This document shows, in pieces, positions 10,517 to 21,884 of a stretch of DNA of 64,000 bases. The stretch spans positions 576,353-640,352 of the forward strand of contig VZQC01006270.1 in NCBI GenBank assembly GCA_009823505.1, in the 5' to 3' direction. The DNA comes from Rhizomys pruinosus (taxonomy: Eukaryota; Chordata; Mammalia; Rodentia; Spalacidae). Under the pieces are notes generated by a model. The model was not told the origin of the DNA. It saw only the letters and a program-made list of their open reading frames with translations, and made no database searches. How positions within the stretch are numbered: position 1 is the first letter of the stretch; every line of letters begins with the position of its first letter. The translations under genes and the position numbers were made by a program.

Positions 10517-11697
10517 TGTTTTTTTTTTTATTTATTTTTAGTTTTATTTTTTTTTTTAAAATTAGGTTTATTGATGCTTTTGGCATTTCATACATTTTTC
10601 CAATTCATTCAGGCTTAGTTCCCTTGCCCCCTCCCCCCACCCCCACCCCATCCCAGATCATTGCATTCTGCCATAACTTCCGGCTCTTTCCTTTCTCTCA
10701 GTTTTTTTTTTTTCATTTTTTAGCTATAAGTGATAATCCATGAGGTACAAGCATCCTTCATGCAAAAACCTATCTGCAGGCTGTTGTGCCCAAACACCTA
10801 CAGCCCAACCATCAGTGTGGGGGTGACAGGTTGGTTTGTTCAATCAAGTTGATCAAATGGAGTGTCCAGACTACATTGCTGTAGTTTTCACCAGTCACCC
10901 CAATCGCAGCCCCTACATTCTACCATGCCCCCTCGTCCGCAGGTTGTGCCCTAGGCTTAGAAAAGGGGCAAACAGGTGATGAGAGGTAAAACAGTCCACT
11001 CTCTCTGGAGCTGTTGACTTGGACTCTCTGGGCAATTCTGGCTGTTTCCTTTCATGGCTGACAGTGTGTCCAGGATAGCCTTTCGATCTACTAATGAAGA
11101 ACATAAGCAATTAGAATATATAGGTATTTAAGCACACTAATAGTTATGGTAGGAATTTAGCAGAGACACACGTTGAATGTTTTAATTCCATGGAATTACA
11201 ATTTTTCCCCCCTGTTAAATGTGACAGGGTCTGACTGTGGCTTAAAATCTCCTAACCTGTAAGAGGATGTACTTGTGGCATCACCATGGGTCACTTCTCC
11301 AAGGGGAGAGCCAACAGCAACTAGATTTGGGATATACAGGACATGTGGCTGCCACTGCTACACAGTAGTTCCAGGCAGATGAAGTGTAGCTGGTGCTTAC
11401 GGTGAGTCCTGCTTGACTCCGGGAGACCCATACCTGCTTTCAATTGGTTTAGTGGCCCGCGGTAACACTCTCTGCATATCCAAGGCCAATCCGTACACGC
11501 GGCTGTGGGGGGGTCTCAACACATCCCCCGCCAAGTCACGGCAGGTCTTCGGCAGCAGGTTCTTATTGCCTCTCCTCCTGTAGGTATCCCAACTTAGGGG
11601 CAAGGAGCCCCCACCCTTTGTGGGGCCTTGGAATCCCCCCTGGCCAACATCCACCTAATAGAACAATCCATGCTGATGTCAGAGCTTCCTGTATTAA

Positions 11698-11701
<4 letters not shown>

Positions 11702-11740
<39 letters not shown>
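11702..11740. repeat. T39 run replacing L1 3' UTR sequence
   Basis: L1-D at the same alignment position (53630-53670) has ~35 bp of ordinary sequence (tgcttaagtgcatagc and onward) between tatatttt and atttggttctg. Here that interval is pure T with similar length. An assembly or consensus fault is likelier than a real homopolymer. Confidence 0.8.
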
Positions 11741-11743
<3 letters not shown>

Positions 11744-12564
11744 TTTATTTGGTTTTGAATAGAGAGTAATCCTTTTTATAGTTCCTTTGTATATTAGTCA
11801 ATTAAAGCAGTTATACCAGTTTTTATAAGAGTTCACCTCTACAATAGTTGTCCTTCCAATTTACAATTGGGGAACGACCTCATCATCGTCATATTTCTCC
11901 TTGTTCTATTCGGATGGGGGGAAGGCAAGGAAGTCTCTCATATCAGAACCTTTGTGGCACCTAGAAGGTAAAGTTTTTTTCATTAGGTCTCATTATAACT
12001 AGTTGTTTAATGTAGGATCCACAGAGGGGTTCGATGTTTATGGCAATCTAGGCTTTGTTCTGTTCCTTGATGGTTCAGACGGTCAATCCCTTTCCGTTGT
12101 CTTTTTTGGTACATCCTACTCAAAATGCAAACCTGTATCTTTCTTTCTTTCTCAACCGTTATGTTGGTGACGTTTTGCCTGTTGGAACAACAAATCTTTT
12201 CCCCATAGTTAGTTTTAAGATTTTGAAGTGCAGGGTTTTGGATGAAAAGGTTTCATGTCTTGCTGTATCCCCCCCCCTTTTTTTTTTTTTTTTAGCGTAT
12301 GAGTCTCCAGAAGATAGTTGTATGATACATGACTATAGGGTGGAGTCCAGGCACAGATTTCATCAAATTTCACCCATGTTTTGTTTTGGGTGACTATAGA
12401 TGATTAACTTGGGAAGCAAACTTAATTTTTACTTAAATCATCTTAAAGAGAATGCTACAAGGGGATACTGTACAACAGAGAAATTATAGAGAACATTGGT
12501 ATGTGTCAATCCCAAAGTTCGTGCTCTACAGATTTTATGTAAAGCAATGTGGACAACACTAAGG

Positions 12565-12835
12565 ATAGCGCCAGGGAAGGCAGAGGCAGGACCAGGGGAA
12601 GCAGAGGCTGGAAAACCACGGGTGGAGAGACACAGGGGGCGGGGACGGGGGGTGGGGGGGGGGGGGGGGGCGGGAAGGGGGGAGCAAGGTACGGGCCGGC
12701 ATGCAGGGATGGGCACCCGGGGCGGGGCAAGGCCACGGAGGGCAGAAGAGGGGCGCGGAGGCCCCGGGAACGGGAGGGCGCCACCCCCGGGGAATGGGAG
12801 GGGCATCACACGGCGCGCGCCGCCATATGGGTGCG
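12565..12835. other. Tract with near-complete T-to-G replacement
   Basis: Aligned by eye to L1-A (8425-8500) and then to the B2 at 38234-38477, bases C, G and A are largely conserved but T reads as G. For example tctccatttaattcagag in L1-A is gcgccagggaaggcagag here, and ttgtcgtgcaatgcc in B2 is ggggcggggcaaggcc here. Fewer than ten T remain in about 175 bases at 12650-12825. The overlapping GC-rich open frames at 12438-12959 are by-products of this and not genes. Confidence 0.9.
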
Positions 12836-12897
12836 GGGGATCGAACCAAGGTCCTATGCAAGAACAGCAAATGCTCATAACAGCCAAACCATCTCTC
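12650..12897 (-). mobile_element. B2 SINE in the L1-B 3' UTR, antisense, T-to-G altered
   Basis: The right end is a normal antisense B2 (gtgcgggggatcgaaccaag, ccatctctccagccc). The rest is recognisable only after allowing T to G. L1-A lacks this insertion: its gttttacttttctctaagg is uninterrupted at the same site, whereas here the B2 is followed by tacttttacttttgctaag. Confidence 0.85.
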
Positions 12898-13189
12898 CAG
12901 CCCTACTTTTACTTTTGCTAAGTCCCGAAAACACCAGGTGTCCTGTAGACAGTGTCTAGCGAAACTGGGTACTTGCTGACTCACGTCAATTAAATATGCC
13001 TTAAAATCGAATATACACACACACGTGTCCCCTCTCCCCACCCTCCCCCCGTGTCCAATTCACCATGTCAGTCCATTTTCTGATGCAGTCTTTCTGTTGT
13101 GCTTTTTTACTATGCCTCCCTCTCCATGAGAAAATATTTAGATCTGGTTGTGGGTACTAGCAAGCCCATATGAGGGATACCATTTGTCG

Positions 13190-16100
13190 GTTGTTTTTTC
13201 TGGGACTGTGTGTACTTCACTTAACATAATGTCTTCCAGCTTCCTCCATTTACATTGCAAAATGCATGATGTTGTCCCTCTTAAACTGCTGCATAGAGTT
13301 CCATTGTATACATGTACCACCACAATTTCTCTATCCACCTCGTCAGTTGAGGGCACCTGGGCTGGTTCCAGCTTTTTGCTATTGTGAACAGACTGCAATA
13401 AACATAGCTGTGCATTATCTTTGCAGTAAGTTGTTCTTTGTGGGTATATAACCCAGGAGTGGTATGACTGGGTCAATGGGGAGGCTCAGGTTTGAGTCTT
13501 CTAAGGTGCTCCACACTGGCTTTCCCTTCCATAGTGGCTGTACAAGTTTTTTTTTTTTTTTTTTTGTGTATGAGTGTTTCCCCTTTCCCACAACCTCTCC
13601 AGCACTTGGTATCATTCATGTTCCTGATCCTAGCCAGTCTTATTGGAGTAAGGTGAGATCTCAGAGTGGTTTTATTTGCATTTCCCTTAATTATCAGATA
13701 TGTTGAACACTTCTTAAGAATGTTTCTCGGCCATCTCTACCTCCTCCTCTGTGAAGTCTCTTATGAGAGCGTTGCTCCATCTTGTGAATGATGCAGTGGT
13801 GTTTTCTTTCCTCTTCTTTGTTTTTTTGAGTAGCTTGTAGACTCTGGAAATTAATGCTTTGTCAGGATGTATCTGATGTGAAGTTTCCTCCCACTCTGGG
13901 GGTCTTCTCCTCACTTCCTTTATTTGCGTCCTTGATGTACAGAAGCTTTTGAGTTATGAGGGCCCATTTGTCAATTGTTCGATCCTTATTTCGTGTGCAG
14001 CTGCTGTCTGATTTAGAAGTCTTTTGCCTACCCTATGTCTTGTAGTCTGCTGCAGCTTCTCTTCTACACCTCCAGAGTTTGGGGGTTCACATTGAGGTCT
14101 TTTTGGTCCATCTGGAGTTGACCTTTTACAAGGGTGAAGAGGTAGGGGTTTAATTTCATCTTCTACAAGTGGTGATCCAGTTTTTTGTTGCCAGCACCAC
14201 TGGCTGAAGATGCCTGTCTTTCGTCTTCCATTGTAGGTCTTCTTGGCCACCTTGTCAAATATGAGGGTGGCTTGAATTGTATGAGCCTCAGGTTTGGATC
14301 TTCAGTTTTATTCATTGTCAACTGGGTCTGTTTTTGTGCCAGTACAAGCTGTCCTTATGACTATACCCTATAGTATAGTTGGATGTCTGGTATAGCAATC
14401 CCCCTTATTGCTCTTTTCACTCATGGTTGCTTGGCCTATTCGGGGTCTTTTTGTTTTTTTCAAATGATTGAGTTTTTTTTTCCAGGCCTGTAAAACTCTT
14501 GGGGATTCTGATGGGGATCGCGCTTTAAATCTGTACACTATTTTTGGGTAGGATGGACATTTTTTACTAATTTATTTTCCCAGCCATGAGCATGGGAGGT
14601 TTGTTCATCTTCTGAGTCTTCCCTCAATTTCCTTGTTTTCAGGGTTTTAAAATTTTTGTTGTAGAGATCTTGGGTGTCCTTTGGTTAGTTTGTTCCTAGG
14701 TATTTATTTTTTTTGAGGCTATGTGAGTGGGAAGGTCTCCTTAGTGTCCCTCTTCCATTGCTTGTTGTTTGGTGTACAAAGAAAGGCTACTGGATTGTTT
14801 CTAGGTTTAAAATTTTTGTATCCTGCCACCTGCCACTTTACCGAAGCTTTTAATCATTTTCTAGGAGTTTTCTTGTGTTCTTAGCATCCCTTAGGTAGAC
14901 ACATATCAGCAGCAAAAAGGGATAGCTTGACGTCCTTCCGCTTTTCCAATTAGAACTCCTTTAATTTCCCTTTTCTTGACTTAATTGCCCTAGCCAGGGT
15001 TTCTAGCACTATATTGAAGAGAGTGGTGACAGGGGGCAGCCTTGCTGAGTCCTACCTTTAAGGGGAATGCTTCTGTCATTTCACCATGTAGGATGATAGT
15101 GGGCGTGTGGGTTTGTTGTATATGGCTGTGATTACATGGAGGAATGATCCCGCCAGACCAATTCCCTCCAAGACTTTAAAACATGAAAGGGTGCTGGATT
15201 TTGCCAAAGGCTTTCTCCGCAGCAATTGAGATGATGGCGTGGTTCTTGTCCTTCAGTTCATTGATATGTTTGATGATGTTTATTGATTTGATTTTCGTAG
15301 TTGAACCATCCCTGCATGTTCCTGGGATGAAAGCCAACTGGGTCATGGTGGATGATTTCATTGATGTGAGTCTTATGCGATTTGCCAAATCCTGTTTAGA
15401 ATTTTTGGCATCTGTGTTCATTAAGGGAGATGGGTCTATATTCTCCTGTTTGGTTGTATCTTTCCCCTGTTGTGTAATAGTGAAATGCTGGCTTCATAGA
15501 AGGAATTGTGGAGAGTCCCGCCGTTTTTGTATCCGTCTAAACAATTTAAGTAGTAAAGGTTATAAGTCCTCTTTACGAAATATTTGATAGAATTCTGCCG
15601 TGAATCCTCCTGGACCTGGCATTTTATGGGTGGAGGTTTCTTATGACATCTTCGATTTCTTCCCGGTATTATTGGTCTGTTTAGGCTGACGATCTCTTCT
15701 GGGTTGAACTTTGGGAATTCCCAGGATTTCAGATATTCATCATTTCTTCTAGTTTTCCAAATTTAGTAGAAAATAATTTTTGAAGTATTCCCCGTATGAT
15801 TGTCTGGATCTTGCATTGTCTGTTGTATATTTCCCCTTTCATCACAGATTCTATTGATGTGGAGTTGTTCCTCTTCTTTTGGTTAACTGGCCTAAAGTTC
15901 TGTCTATCTTGCTTATAATTCGCGCAAAGAACCAAGTGTGGATTCATTGAGTTTTTGCATGGTTTCTTTTTCTTTGTTTCTATTTCATTGATATCTGCTC
16001 TGGATTTTTTGGTATTTCTTCTTGTCTGATGCATTCAGGGTTCATTTGTTTTTGTCTCTCAGGTGTTTTTAGCTGGTGTGTTAGATGATTCACTTGTGCT

Positions 16101-17090
16101 CCTTCTGTTTTTTTTTAAATGTGGGCACTTAGAGCTATAAACTTCCCTCTTAGGAGTGCTTTGAAAGTGTCCCATAGATTGTTGCTTTTTGCTGTGTTGT
16201 TTTCTAATCTTGTCATTCAGGTCCAGGAATGTTTTTTTATTCTTTTTTCTTTTTTTTTATTGCTTCCTTGCCCACTCATTATTCAGGAGAGGGTGTTTAG
16301 TCTCCATGTGGTTTCCTGGTAGTTTGTAGGGGTTATTCTGGTGTTGATAATGAATTTTTATTGCACTTTGGTCTGATAGGATGCATGAGATATTTCAATC
16401 TTTGTATATTTGTGAGTTTTCCCTGTGTCCCAGTATATGGCCTAGTTTGGAGAATGTTCCATGAGGGCTGAGTAGAAAGTGTAATCCTCTGGTGTTGGGT
16501 GAAATATTCGGTAGATATGGTCTGTGAGGTCCATTTTGGTGTATTGTGTCATTTAAGTTCAGATGGCTCTCTGTTTATCCTCTGTCCTGTTGATCTGTCT
16601 AAAGGACTAATGGGGTATTGAAGGTCCCCTACTATTAGTGTGCTGGGGGTAATCTGTGCCTTGAGATTCCTGGAGGATTGTCTTTTATAAAGTTTGGTGC
16701 ACTGATGTTTGGTGCATATATATTTATGATTGTGAAAATCTCTTCATCGTCAATTGTTCCTTTGACAAGGATGGTAATGGCCCTCTTTTTCTCTTGTGAT
16801 TTCTTTTGCTTTGAAGTCTATGTGTTCTGATATTAGAATAGCCCACCCCGCTTTCTTTTTTGTACCATTTTGCTTGGATACTTTCTTCCATCCCTTCACC
16901 TTAAGTTTTGGGGGTGCCTATCCTTGAAAATTGAGATGGGTTTTTCTTGTAGACAGCATAGAGATGGGTTTTTGTTTCCTAATCCATTCTCCCCAGTCTA
17001 ATGCCTTTTTATTGGGGAGTTTAGCCCATTAATATTTAAGGTACAATTGAAAGATGGATGTTGCTTTTGCTTTCCTTTCACTTTATTAAT
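13190..17090 (-). pseudogene. L1-B ORF2 (endonuclease / reverse transcriptase), frame-broken
   Basis: A ~3.9-kb region matches the expected size of L1 ORF2, which encodes an APE-like endonuclease, a reverse transcriptase and a C-terminal Cys-rich domain. The minus-strand frame 15176-15421 preserves reverse-transcriptase residues such as LAFIPG and KDKNHAIISIAAEKAF. The position expected to encode FADD reads FAAD near 14905. Frameshifts are very frequent and of homopolymer type, so it is not certain whether the ORF is dead or only badly sequenced. Confidence 0.85.
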
Positions 17091-17149
17091 CCATTTGGAC
17101 TTCTAGCCTTTGATTTTGCTGCTATGGTTATGTTTTATTAGATTCTTTT

Positions 17150-18414
17150 CTTTTCCTAGTTTTTTGAGGATTGTTGCTCCTCGCTTCTGCCCTTTGAATT
17201 GCTTCAAGTATTTTAGGAAGAGTTGGTTTTCCAGACATGTAATTCCATCATCTCATGTTGTTTATGTCATGGAAGATTTTTTCTCTCCTCCTGTCAAGTA
17301 TAGTTCGCAGTTTTTTGCTGGGTATAGTATTCTTGGTTGGCATCCTTAGTCCCTTAACACAGGGAATGGCTTTGCTCCATGTTCTTCTTGCTTTTATGGT
17401 TTAAGGCGAGAAGTCAGTTGTAATTCGGATGGGTTTTCCCCTTTGTATGTGACTTGTTTTTCTTTTGTGCCCCAAATTTTTTCTTGGTTTTTGGGCAGCT
17501 AGCAGTTTAACTATGATATGGCGTGGGCTGTTTCTTCTGTTTCTGATCTTGTCTATTGGGGTCATATGTGCTTCTTGTATTTGTATGGCATGTCTATTTT
17601 ATTTGGGGAAATTTTCATCTATTATTCTGTTTGAAAGATCTGATCAATCTATTCCTTGGATTCTTCTCCTTCTCTATTCCTATGATGGCGGAGGTTTGGT
17701 CTTTTCATAGTGTCCCATATGTCCTGGTTGTTCCACTTTTTTGTGTATTTTTAAATTTTTCATAATCGTCACTTGAGCATTTTTGAATCTTGCCTCTGTG
17801 GTATCTCCAGGTCGGATATCTTGTTTCGGGCTTCCCCATTTCTACTTCTGAGGCTTTTTTTCCTTTTCTTGCTTCTGATTGACTGATTGTTCTAATTACT
17901 TTTTTGTTTCCTCCTGTGTTTTCTTAGTACTTCCATTTTCCTTTTTGAGCTTCTCAATCGCTTCTTTGTGCTTCTCTCAATCATGCTTCTTGGGCTCCTT
18001 TCTTCGATTGTTTGGCTTCCTTTTTCAATGTTTCTTCTTCCATCGGAGGTTTGTGTTTTTTTTTCTCCCTCTAGTTCTTTCTGGAGTTTGTCATTCTGTT
18101 CCTTTGTTCTTTCCGAAGTTTGTCATCGTATCCCTCTATGTCCCCTTTTTGAGTTTTTCATTCTCTCTCTTTTAGTTCCATGCGTCTTTCTTTATTTTCT
18201 GTAATTTCTCTGTGTAGTCTGCAATTATTCGTCAAAGCTCTGTTCCTTGGGTCTACTCCAGGGGATCCATTGTGGGTGGCTAACTCCGCTCCAAGGTTTG
18301 GTAGGGCCATTGTGTGGGAGGATCCTGTGCATTTCCCATGTTCTCCCTTCGTCGTGTCCCTGGCAGATGGATTTCCCTTTTGTGGTTCAAGTCAAACGAC
18401 TTTTCACTATATGA
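17150..18414 (-). pseudogene. L1-B ORF1 (RNA-binding chaperone), frame-broken
   Basis: Identified by alignment to ORF1 of L1-C (48870-50347). L1 ORF1 encodes a trimeric coiled-coil protein with an RRM and C-terminal domain that coats L1 RNA. The coiled-coil-coding part near 18067-18170 has repeated gagtttgtcattct-like units, as in L1-C 50040-50120. No intact frame remains. Confidence 0.8.
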
Positions 18415-18988
18415 GCGGATGGTTTTGCTTGCCTCAGGTCTAGGCTTTTTTTTTGTTTTATGGTGTATGGACTTGGCTAGATTTCAGGTTTTCAGGTTTG
18501 TGTATATATTGGATGTTTGAAGCCTAAGGTAGATTCTTCCCCTCTTTCTGTTCAGAAGGTTCTCCAAAAGGAAGACCACTTGGATTCTTAGCATTTCACT
18601 TGGCGCGGGGGGGGGGGGGGGGGATTTTGTGTGCCTGATCTAGCCCGCCCCCGGTCCCTCTGGGCCGGGGACCCCGTAAACTGGTTCAGAAGCGAGACCC
18701 TCTCCCAAAGCTGCCCCCAGCCAGACCACGCCTAGAGCTGTAGAGCTGTGTACCTGGCCTTGGACGCGTTATGGCGTCTCTCTGCGACCCCGGTTTTCCC
18801 GCCGGCCACAAGTCCAGCCGTGACCAGAGGAGAAGGGGAACCGACCCGCCGCTCACCCCAGCGCGGTCCCTCGGGCCGGGCCCCGTAGACGGGTTCAGAG
18901 CGAGAACCCCTCTCCCAGCTGCCCCCCGCAGACCACGCCTAAAGCTGTGGAGCTGTGTACCTGGCCTGGCGCGTTATGGTGTCTCCCC
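18415..18988 (-). promoter_or_regulatory. L1-B 5' UTR with CpG-rich tandem monomers
   Basis: The motif cggtccctc recurs at 18652 and 18864, giving a ~212-bp period, and the following sequence repeats (cagaccacgcctagagctgt and cagaccacgcctaaagctgt; gcgttatggcgtctc and gcgttatggtgtctc). One complete and one partial monomer are present. Mouse L1 promoters are also built of ~200-bp monomers, so this is probably the internal promoter. A G17 run at 18607-18623 separates the monomers from the ORF1-proximal part. Confidence 0.85.
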
Positions 18989-19217
18989 TACTGAGTTCTT
19001 TGAACATGGCCAGTATAACCACAGATTGTTGTTCAAATGAATTTTGATTACAAATTTAAATATTCTTTCCTTAATCATACTGCTTAAGTCCAAAGTACCC
19101 AGTATCATGTAGGGTTATTTGCTATCATATTGGGCATCATAGTTAGAAAATTTCTCTTATTGCAGAAAAACAATGTTGGATAGTGCTGAAGACTATATTG
19201 AACAACAGCATAGGCCG

Positions 19218-19392
19218 TATTGATTTATTTATTTATTTATTATGTATTTAATTTATTTTTTGTATTTTTGAGACAGGGGCTCCTGTAGCCCAGTCGGAAC
19301 TCTGTAACCAGGCTGGCTTGAACTCACAAGAGACCGCCCTGCCTCTGCCTCCTGAGTGCTAGGGTTAAAGGGGTTCACCACCACGCATGGCA
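19218..19392 (-). mobile_element. B1 SINE, antisense, with ATTT-rich tail
   Basis: An (ATTT)n tail at 19218-19262 is followed by gagacaggggctcctgtagc and so on to accaccacgcatggc. Several single-base deletions relative to other copies. Confidence 0.88.
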
Positions 19393-20189
19393 GCAAATAG
19401 GCTCTTTAAACATCTGAGTCAGACAGTCCTATTATTCATGGTTCTGATAGGTATGATTTTCAGCTACCAGACTATATCCAATCACTGCTCTCCAGCAACA
19501 TAGTTTAAATTGCACTTACTATGGCATGTTAGCTGTCATTGTTTAATGGACCAACTTTGCTGTGAGCTCTTCAATCCAAAATTCATTATGTATATCAAAG
19601 ATTTGCACGATAGTGAGTGAGTCATCACATCGCTTCTTCCAAACCTGCCAACTACTGTTCATTGAGTTCCTTCTGGTCAGTCCCGTAACAGAAAACAGAG
19701 CTGTAGTGTACTGGCCTCCTTTTTATTCCCGGAGTGATCACCCCACAGAACAGTTTGGAAAAATAGAGGACTCGGAGAAAGAAGTAGCCACAAAAGCTGA
19801 AAATTTCACAAGGAAAGCTAAAATGACAATCTTAGAGGGGGAGTAATTGAAACAGTTGCTGAGAGTACAGATGATAGTGTGTTCTTCTGGGACTATAGAT
19901 GTGCAGCCAGAGACATGCAGTGAAGGAAGTTCTTATGAGGAAAGGATGCAGCTTCACAAAGCAAGTGACAGAAAAAAAGCAGGTTCCACAGGAAAGGAAC
20001 TCCGGGGTGAGATTTCACAAGAGTAAACACAAATGGAAAAAATATGTCGGAAGCTCATCCAAATTTTGAAAAGGTCATGACAATTTGCCAAAGCAAAGCA
20101 CTTTTCAAACTATACTGCGCTATGGAGTTTTCCATAAAGACGCCTTTTAAATTTTCAAGATTTCTGATGTATTTTGTTTGTTTGGGGGG
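19393..20189. other. Unique sequence
   Basis: A 94-codon plus frame (19562-19846) has no recognised domain, no convincing splice or promoter context and no paralogue in the window. I do not call it a gene. Confidence 0.5.
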
Positions 20190-20330
20190 ATTTTAAATAG
20201 TTTGTTTACTGTATATAAGCTGTGCATAGTGTATGGGTTTCACAAGACAATTTCTTTCAATTATATTATGTATTTTGACCATATTAATTGCCCTCCATTC
20301 ATGGCTTTTTCTGAGGGAAAATGATGTCAC
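20190..20330 (-). mobile_element. Old L1 3' end fragment, antisense
   Basis: Resembles antisense rodent L1 3' termini: catagtgtatgggtttcaca, then tgtattttgaccatatt, then gccctccattc. Confidence 0.55.
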
Positions 20331-20381
20331 TAAAGAAGCCAGGCTGTGCCCACACATGGCAGTGATTTAAAATACTGGAAA

Positions 20382-20497
20382 GTCGAGCATGGGTGTACTC
20401 ACGTGGCGAATACCGAATTAGGAGGCTGAGGTAAGAAGATTATAAGGTCCAGGTAAATCTGGGGTACTTAGTGAGAGAGACCCTATCTCAAAAAACC
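20382..20497 (+). mobile_element. 7SL-derived SINE (proto-B1 type), degraded
   Basis: gagcatgggtgtactcacg, attaggaggctgaggtaag, ending gagaccctatctcaaaaa. Highly diverged B1 relative. Confidence 0.65.
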
Positions 20498-20609
20498 AAT
20501 ACATCTAAAATTAAAAGAGATTATTGTAATGTAAGAAAATGGAAAGTAAATATATGTTTCCTTACCTGAATGCAACTCGATTGCAATGTGAATAATGAAA
20601 CTGTTTTGT

Positions 20610-20935
20610 GGAATTAACCTATAGTTTTATTTTCAGACATCATAAACTTGGTATATGTGTGGCCATGTATATAGACAATGGTGGAGTTGATACACTTGGA
20701 GAACAACAACAACAACAAAAGAAAGACGGGGTCAGAATTGATTTAAACAGTAAACTTCTACCCCAACCATTAAACTGCCCCAAAAATGAAAAAAAACAAA
20801 CTGAGAAAAATATGAAAACATGGCACGGCAGAATGTATGAATTGGGGTAGGGTGGGGGACAAGGAAGGGGATGAGTGTAATTCGATTAAGAATCTTGTAT
20901 GAAATGCAAAAAACCTCAGTAAAAAGTAAAATAAA
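20610..20935 (+). mobile_element. L1 3' end, 5'-truncated, plus strand
   Basis: Matches the L1 terminal segment seen in L1-H and L1-F: aacagtaaacttctacccc, ggcagaatgtatgaattggg, tgtatgaaatgcaaaaaacc, then an A-rich tail. Its 5' border is not sharply defined. Confidence 0.8.
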
Positions 20936-21884
20936 AAAAGAGTAAAAAAGAAATTAAGAAATAAAAAGGCTAGAAGTTAAAAAAGGAGTAATTGCACTCA
21001 ATTTTCTCATGTACTTAGACATTTGCAGTTGATAGGAACTGTACTAAAATGTTGACAGATTTTTTTTTTTGTGAGCCGTAGCATGTTTTTTTTCTAGTCA
21101 TTAAGATGGGTCTACACACAAATCTCAGCTTGCTATCTTTTCAGCCCAGAGCTATCATGCAAACAAAGGCTGCATGGAACTCTTTTGGGTGAGAGTGATA
21201 AAGGTTTTCCCATTATAGAACAAGCACTGCATCTTTGAAACCAGGTGCATCAATTATGTTCAGCACCCTCCAGCACTTACCATACTGTTTGACCAGACTC
21301 GGACATTATTCATAGCTGTTGAATGAATGGACTATCCTGTCTGTTTAAATAGTAGAAAGAAAACAGTCATGGATCACTGATCAAAAGACAAGGAAGAAAA
21401 TAGGTACCAATTAATAAAACAGCAGAAACAGCTTTTAGTTGGAAGTCAATATGAAAGTTCAAATCCCCTGGTAGTATTCATAGAATATTCCAGGACTATT
21501 AAAAGCTAGCAAGTGGGGATGAAGCTTCGAGTTTAGTACATGGTTGATGATTTCAAGTATGCTGTGTTTTCAGCAATAGTGTCTTACTATTGAGTTCTGA
21601 ATGGTATCCAAGAGAAATAAAAATGGCCTGTAATGTTCTATTTTGAGGAGGAGGGGTCTACATAACCCATTTCACAAAGGTTAAGATAGCACATATCTGC
21701 TGTCTGGTGTTTTATTTGATAGCCCTGAACTGTCTGGGGGAGGCGACTGTTCACCTTTTATTGGGTAACTTCATCTAAACTACTTTTATATATGTACATC
21801 TAAGCATTTTGGGAAAATTCTACAGTAGTAGGTTTACATATGGCTTTTTCAAAGACATTTAATGAGGTTTTAGACGTCTCTATA
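20936..21884. other. Mostly unique sequence
   Basis: A short piece at about 21265-21328 (ccagcacttaccatactg to ttgaatgaatgg) looks like a MIR or L2 tail, but it is too short to be sure. Confidence 0.45.

Larger units (their letters stand above)
10517..18988 (-). mobile_element. L1-B: full-length L1, minus strand
   Basis: In sense order (right to left) this carries a CpG-rich 5' UTR with ~212-bp monomers (18415-18988), ORF1 (about 17150-18414), ORF2 (about 13190-17090), a ~2.3-kb 3' UTR interrupted by a B2, and a poly-A tail (poly-T near 10520-10557). Total length is ~8.5 kb, or about 8.1 kb without the B2. Base quality looks poor: frequent homopolymer indels, a T39 run replacing normal 3' UTR at 11702-11740, and a T-to-G tract at 12565-12835. 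A possible duplication, tactgtagtttt at 6295-6306 and tactgagttctt at 18989-19000, brackets L1-A plus L1-B together. Confidence 0.92.

Noticed and set aside
12438..13041. Overlapping 92-160 codon frames on both strands, proline/arginine/glycine-rich
   Set aside because: They lie in the T-to-G tract inside L1-B and result from loss of T-containing stop codons, not from a gene or CpG-island promoter.
19562..19846. 94-codon frame in unique sequence
   Set aside because: No recognisable domain, no splice or codon-bias evidence, and chance frames of this size are expected. A protein search and RNA-seq would decide.
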